This document shows, piece by piece, positions 60,295-64,000 of a stretch of DNA of 64,000 nucleotides; position 1 is the first letter of the stretch; every line of letters begins with the position of its first letter. The DNA is from Limisphaera sp049537155 (GTDB lineage: Bacteria; Verrucomicrobiota; Verrucomicrobiia; Limisphaerales; Limisphaeraceae): NCBI RefSeq assembly GCF_049537155.1, contig NZ_JBMVQZ010000004.1:248001-312000 (forward strand), read 5' to 3'. A program made the position numbers and the translations under genes. Below the pieces are notes generated by a model. It searched no databases. It was not told the DNA's origin and was given only the letters and a program-made list of their open reading frames with translations.

Positions 60295-61608
60295 TCAGAT
60301 GACGAAATCTGTGTACTCGAGTTTGGCCGGTTCGAGCGGGGGGCGGAGCATGCCGGCGGCCACGGTGGCGTTGGTGCCGGGCTCGATGAGGATGAACGAA
60401 CCGGTCATGCGGTTGGTGTGATAGCCGTCGTAGATGAGGGGCCGGGAGGTGCGGATCCGGACTTCGCCGATGTCGTTGAGCTGAAGTTCGGCCGGCGCGG
60501 GCTGGGGTTCGAAGGTGGCGATGTCCAGGCGGTGCTCGATGGAACTGACAACGGCTTGAACGGTCTGGGTGGTGTGTTTCAGGAGGAACTTGCGTCCCGG
60601 CACGAGTGGTTTGGTGTGCATCCAGCAGATGCGGGCGAGCACGTCCGTGTTCATACCCGGGAGTTGATCGGGATCCACGATCATGTCGCCGCGGCTGATG
60701 TCCAAGTCGTGTTCAAGGACCAGCGTGATGCTCTGTGGGCAGAAGGCTTCGGGTTCGATGCCCTCGGGTGTCCAGATCTCGCGTACGGTGGTCTTCCAGC
60801 CGGAGGGCAGGACGAGCACCTGTTGGCCGACCCGGACGATTCCGCCGGCCAGTTGACCGCTGAAACCGCGGAAGTCGTGGAGTTTGGGGTCGGTGGGCCG
60901 GTGCGGCCGGTTGATCCACTGCACGGGGAAGCGCAGCTGGGTGAGGTTCCAATCGCTGGCGATGTGGACGGTTTCCAGATGCCGGAGCAGTGTGGGGCCT
61001 TCGTACCAGGGTGTGTTCCGGGACGGGTCCACCACATTGTCGCCGTGCAGGGCGCTGATGGGGATGAACTTGACGTCCCGGAAGGCGTCGAGCTTGGGGA
61101 GGAACGCCTCGATTTCGGCGCGGATTTCGAGGAAGCGCGCCTCGCTCCAGTCCACCAGATCCATCTTGTTGACGGCAAAAACGATGTGCGGAATGCCGAG
61201 CAGGGCGGCGATGCAGGCGTGCCGGCGGGTTTGTTCGGTGACGCCCTGGCGGGCGTCCACCAGCACGACCGAGAGGTTGGCTGTGGAGGCGCCGGTGACC
61301 ATGTTGCGGGTGTACTGGACGTGGCCGGGGGTGTCGGCGACGATGAACCGGCGGCGCGGGGTGGCGAAGTATCGGTAGGCCACGTCAATGGTGATGCCCT
61401 GTTCGCGCTCGGCGCGCAGGCCGTCGGTGATGTTGGCCAGGTTGATCTGCCCGCCGCCGGTCAGGTCGGCTGACCGCTGGAGCGCCTCCAGCTGGTCTTC
61501 CATCAGGCTTTTGGAATCGTACAGCAGGCGGCCGATGAGGGTGGACTTGCCGTCGTCCACGCTGCCGCAGGTGTTGAACCGCAGGATTTCAATGGAAGGG
61601 GTGGTCAT
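60295..61608 (-). CDS. cysN: Sulfate adenylyltransferase subunit 1 (GTPase)
   Basis: This gene encodes 437 residues. P-loop GSVDDGKST (15-23), DTPGH (92-96) and NKMD (147-150) form an EF-Tu-like GTPase, followed by two beta-barrel domains. There is no fused CysC adenylylsulfate kinase domain, so PAPS formation would need a separate kinase or APS would be the reductant substrate. CysN couples GTP hydrolysis to APS formation by CysD. It is the last gene of the sulfate operon, 29 nt after cysD. Confidence 0.97.
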   Translation of the reverse strand: MTTPSIEILRFNTCGSVDDGKSTLIGRLLYDSKSLMEDQLEALQRSADLTGGGQINLANITDGLRAEREQGITIDVAYRYFATPRRRFIVADTPGHVQYTRNMVTGASTANLSVVLVDARQGVTEQTRRHACIAALLGIPHIVFAVNKMDLVDWSEARFLEIRAEIEAFLPKLDAFRDVKFIPISALHGDNVVDPSRNTPWYEGPTLLRHLETVHIASDWNLTQLRFPVQWINRPHRPTDPKLHDFRGFSGQLAGGIVRVGQQVLVLPSGWKTTVREIWTPEGIEPEAFCPQSITLVLEHDLDISRGDMIVDPDQLPGMNTDVLARICWMHTKPLVPGRKFLLKHTTQTVQAVVSSIEHRLDIATFEPQPAPAELQLNDIGEVRIRTSRPLIYDGYHTNRMTGSFILIEPGTNATVAAGMLRPPLEPAKLEYTDFVI

Positions 61609-61637
61609 GGGTGTGCAAGGTCCGACGGTAAGCGGGA

Positions 61638-62543
61638 TCAGAAATAGCCGAGCCGTTTGCGGTCTTCCATGGCGGCTTCGCCGGTGCGGTCGTCGGCACG
61701 GGCGCCGCGCTCGGTGACCCGGGCTGCAGCCACCTCGGCAATGATGTCGTCAATGCTGTCGGCGGGGCTTTCGATCATGCCGGTGCTGATGATGTCGCCG
61801 ATGGTGCGGACGCGGACGCGCAGTTCCCGGACCTCCTCGCCGGGTCGGGGCGGGAGGATGTCGTTGACGGCCAGCCATTGTCCCTGGCGCCGGACGCAAA
61901 GCCGGTTGTGACTGAAGTAGATACTGGGCACTTCGAGCTTCTCCTTGCGGATGTACTCCCAGACGTCCAGCTCCGTCCAGTTGGACAGGGGGAAGACGCG
62001 CATGTGCTCCCCGGGATTGACGCGTGTGTTGTAGAGGTTCCAGACCTCGGGCCGCTGGTTGCGCGGATCCCACTGGCCGAAGGCGTCGCGGAAACTGAAG
62101 AAGCGTTCCTTGGCACGCGCCTTTTCCTCGTCGCGCCGGGCGCCGCCCACGCAGGCGTCGAATTGGAATTCCTCGATGGCGGCCAGGAGGGTGGGAATTT
62201 GCAGGCGGTTGCGACTGATCTCGCCGGGGGCGGGTGTGGCGATGCCCCTGGCGATGGCGTCCTCGACCTTGCGCACGATGAGGCGTGCGCCCAGTTCGCG
62301 TGCCCGGCGGTCGCGAAACTCGTTGAGCTCGGGGAAGTGATGGCCGGTGTCGATGTTCAGCAGCGGCATGGGGATCGGCGAGGGGCGGAACGCCTTTTCC
62401 GCCAACCGGAGCAGGCAGATCGAGTCCTTGCCGCCGGAAAACAGGATGCACGGCCGTTCGAATTCGGCCGCGACCTCGCGCAGCACGTGGATGGCTTCGC
62501 TTTCCAGGTACTGGAGATGATCCAGTTGATAGGAGCTTCTCAT
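61638..62543 (-). CDS. cysD: Sulfate adenylyltransferase subunit 2
   Basis: This gene encodes 301 residues. The PP-loop SGGKDS (36-41) of the N-type ATP pyrophosphatases is intact, with LNIDTGHHFPELNEFRDRRA and GARRDEEKARAKERFFSFRD next. It forms adenylylsulfate from sulfate and ATP together with CysN. The C-terminal TGMIESPADSIDDIIAEVAA and RLGYF ending are family-typical. It starts 54 nt after cysH. Confidence 0.97.
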   Translation of the reverse strand: MRSSYQLDHLQYLESEAIHVLREVAAEFERPCILFSGGKDSICLLRLAEKAFRPSPIPMPLLNIDTGHHFPELNEFRDRRARELGARLIVRKVEDAIARGIATPAPGEISRNRLQIPTLLAAIEEFQFDACVGGARRDEEKARAKERFFSFRDAFGQWDPRNQRPEVWNLYNTRVNPGEHMRVFPLSNWTELDVWEYIRKEKLEVPSIYFSHNRLCVRRQGQWLAVNDILPPRPGEEVRELRVRVRTIGDIISTGMIESPADSIDDIIAEVAAARVTERGARADDRTGEAAMEDRKRLGYF

Positions 62544-62597
62544 GCGGATGAACGGAAACGGAGCATGCCCGGGAACCGCCCGCGGGGTGGCCGGCGC

Positions 62598-63254
62598 TCA
62601 GGGGCGCAGGACCTGGGTCACCCAGCGGGCGTGCAGGCCGCACTCGCGTTTTTCATCGGCCTTGGCCGGGTCGAAGTAGTCCCATTCGTTGGGAAGGTTG
62701 TGTTGTTGGAGATAGGCCTCCATGTCGGCGTCGGTCCAGTGAAAGACCGGGCTGACCTTGAGGACCTGAAAGTTTTCGTCCCACAGGACGACGTCGAGGG
62801 TGGCGCGGTGGGGGTTCTGGACCTTGCGCAGCGCGGTCAGCCAGACTTTGGGGGCCAGTTCGCGCATGCCGCGCTGGAACGGTTCCAGTTTCATGATGGC
62901 GCTGAACCGGCGGAGTCCCTCCTCGTCGTCCGGGCGCGGCGGCGGGCCGTGCACGGCTTCGTAATGTGCCACGGACATCCGGGGATGGTAGATCTTCAAA
63001 TTGAGCCCGAGCTGCTGCCGCAATTGCTCGGCATGGCGGTAGGTCGCCGGCCGGTTGTAGCCGTGATCCACCCAGAGCACGGGGATGTCGGGCTGTTCCT
63101 GCACGCACAGGTGCAACAGGACGGCCTCGTAAGGGCGGAAGTTGGTGGAGACGACGGCGCGTCCCCCGGCCTGGCTGATGGCCCAACGGACGATGTCCCG
63201 GGGATGGCGCTCCCGGAGTTCGGCGTTCCACTGCTGCAGGGTCTCGGTGTTCAT
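62598..63254 (-). CDS. cysH: Phosphoadenylyl-sulfate reductase
   Basis: This gene encodes 218 residues. The catalytic Cys is in ECGLH (204-208). A PP-loop-like start (VVSTNFRPYEAVLLHLC) and WVDHGYNRPATYRHAEQL are present. The CC...CxxC cluster of 4Fe-4S APS reductases is absent, so by sequence this is the PAPS-type thioredoxin-dependent enzyme. It reduces the activated sulfate to sulfite. Its ATG overlaps the stop of the sulfite reductase gene (ATGA at 63251-63254). No adenylylsulfate kinase (CysC) is found within the window. Confidence 0.93.
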   Translation of the reverse strand: MNTETLQQWNAELRERHPRDIVRWAISQAGGRAVVSTNFRPYEAVLLHLCVQEQPDIPVLWVDHGYNRPATYRHAEQLRQQLGLNLKIYHPRMSVAHYEAVHGPPPRPDDEEGLRRFSAIMKLEPFQRGMRELAPKVWLTALRKVQNPHRATLDVVLWDENFQVLKVSPVFHWTDADMEAYLQQHNLPNEWDYFDPAKADEKRECGLHARWVTQVLRP

Positions 63255-64000
63255 GCGAGGGCAGGGACGGTCTGGATTTCCGGCCAGAGCACGCGCACGG
63301 CCCAGTCACCGAATCGTTCCCCGGTTGTACGTTCCCGGGCGTATCGCTCCAAAAGGGCCCGAAGCTCTCCCTCCAGTTCGGGCTCCTTGACGGTATCCTT
63401 CCACAACCGGTTGAGCCGGGTGCCGGCCACGTCGCCACCCACCCACAACTGGTAACGACCGGGTGCCTTCCCGACCAGGCCGATCTCGGCCATGTACGGC
63501 CGGGCGCAACCGTTGGGGCAACCGGTGATGCGCACGATGATCTCCTGATCCTGCAGGCCGAGTTCGGCGGCGATGCGCTCGAGCCGGTCGAGCACACTTG
63601 GCAGGAGCCGTTCGGACTCGGCCAGCGCCAGGCCGCAGGTGGGCAGGGCCGGGCAGGAGAGTGCGGCGGCGCGGATGACGGTGGTTTGCCGGTCGGTGCG
63701 GACGCCGTGTTCGCGCAGGAGCGAATCAATTGCGTTGCGGGCCGGCTCGGGGACGTTCGCCAGGATGACGTTCTGGTTCGGGGTGAGCCGGAACTCGAGG
63801 TCCGGCCAGCGATCGGCGATCTGGCGCAGTGCGGTCTTGAGCCGCAGTTGCGGGGTGTCCTTGACCCGGCCGGACTCCACGAACACGGTGAAGAACCAGC
63901 GCCCGTCCACCTGCCGGTGCCAGCCCAACAGATCGCCGGTCGTGGTGAAGTGGAAGGGGCGGGCCGGTTCCAGTGCGAATCCCGCGCGTTTCTCGACCTC
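63251..64000 (-). CDS. Sulfite reductase, hemoprotein type (partial)
   Basis: This partial gene covers the C-terminal 249 residues and runs off the window at 64000. The siroheme/4Fe-4S cysteines appear as CPALPTC (C-x5-C) and TGCPNGC (C-x3-C), the signature of sulfite and nitrite reductases. FVESGRVKDTPQLRLKTALR and QLWVGGDVAGTRLNRL are also family-like. It reduces sulfite to sulfide with ferredoxin or NADPH; nitrite reductase of the NirA type is the alternative, but the cys neighbours favour sulfite. It is the first visible gene of the sulfate operon, and its promoter is outside the window. Confidence 0.9.
   Translation of the reverse strand, partial: EVEKRAGFALEPARPFHFTTTGDLLGWHRQVDGRWFFTVFVESGRVKDTPQLRLKTALRQIADRWPDLEFRLTPNQNVILANVPEPARNAIDSLLREHGVRTDRQTTVIRAAALSCPALPTCGLALAESERLLPSVLDRLERIAAELGLQDQEIIVRITGCPNGCARPYMAEIGLVGKAPGRYQLWVGGDVAGTRLNRLWKDTVKEPELEGELRALLERYARERTTGERFGDWAVRVLWPEIQTVPALA

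Overview
The window reads as a chromosomal segment of a GC-rich, motile, Gram-negative bacterium of the Verrucomicrobiota. Limisphaera-like members of the Limisphaerales are the best guess from gene content; this is inference from remembered families, with no search behind it. The pointers are three secreted prepilin-like proteins with the H-X9-DG signature, a Tat-exported Gfo/Idh/MocA oxidoreductase, several secreted proteins ending in an F(F/Y)RLR-type C-terminus, a Y_Y_Y-propeller histidine kinase, a squalene-hopene cyclase, an outer-membrane phospholipase A, and a complete-looking export/basal-body flagellar operon.

Layout. 1-9.6 kb (+): the last 19 codons of what looks like a flagellin, then a TPR protein, a cytidylyltransferase fused to an RraA/HMG-aldolase-like domain, a KpsC/KpsS-like capsule-type transferase and a 1990-residue HAD + glycosyltransferase + TPR protein. 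I read this as a flagellin (or surface) glycosylation locus using a CMP-activated 2-keto sugar. 9.8-13.7 kb (-): LuxR-type response regulator and propeller histidine kinase. 13.8-20.4 kb (-): two pseudopilin-like proteins, a secreted protein with a structured leader, a small unknown, PldA and a DacB-type D-Ala-D-Ala carboxypeptidase. 20.6-26.2 kb: a membrane SGNH-like/TPR protein, an oxidoreductase, a thioredoxin-like/HxlR divergent pair and an HldE-type nucleotidyltransferase.

26.4-41.8 kb (+): twenty tightly packed, often ATGA-overlapping flagellar genes, flgB-flgC-fliE-fliF-fliG-fliH-fliI-fliJ-(motE-like)-fliK-flgD-flgE-fliL-fliM-fliN-fliO-fliP-fliQ-fliR-flhB, preceded by a strong sigma-54 promoter match. 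FlgD and FlgE are unusually short and FliM lacks the usual N-terminal CheY-binding motif. Downstream on the same strand are a divergent dihydropteroate-synthase homologue and a conserved protein of unknown function.

44.8-51.7 kb (-): NADP-type isocitrate dehydrogenase, squalene-hopene cyclase, LysA, two small exported proteins and a third pseudopilin. 51.9-54.4 kb: a small basic protein with a near-perfect Shine-Dalgarno, a sigma-54 activator with a degenerate receiver domain, and, divergent from it, a sigma-54 promoter, a 57-codon Pro/Gly/Ser-rich ORF and a strong hairpin. The activator and the sigma-54 promoters at both flgB and the small ORF make a plausible regulatory circuit for motility. 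54.6-60.1 kb (+): two large secreted metallophosphoesterases. 60.3-64 kb (-): the assimilatory sulfate operon (sulfite reductase, cut by the window edge, then cysH, cysD, cysN). No tRNA, rRNA, CRISPR or insertion sequence was recognised.
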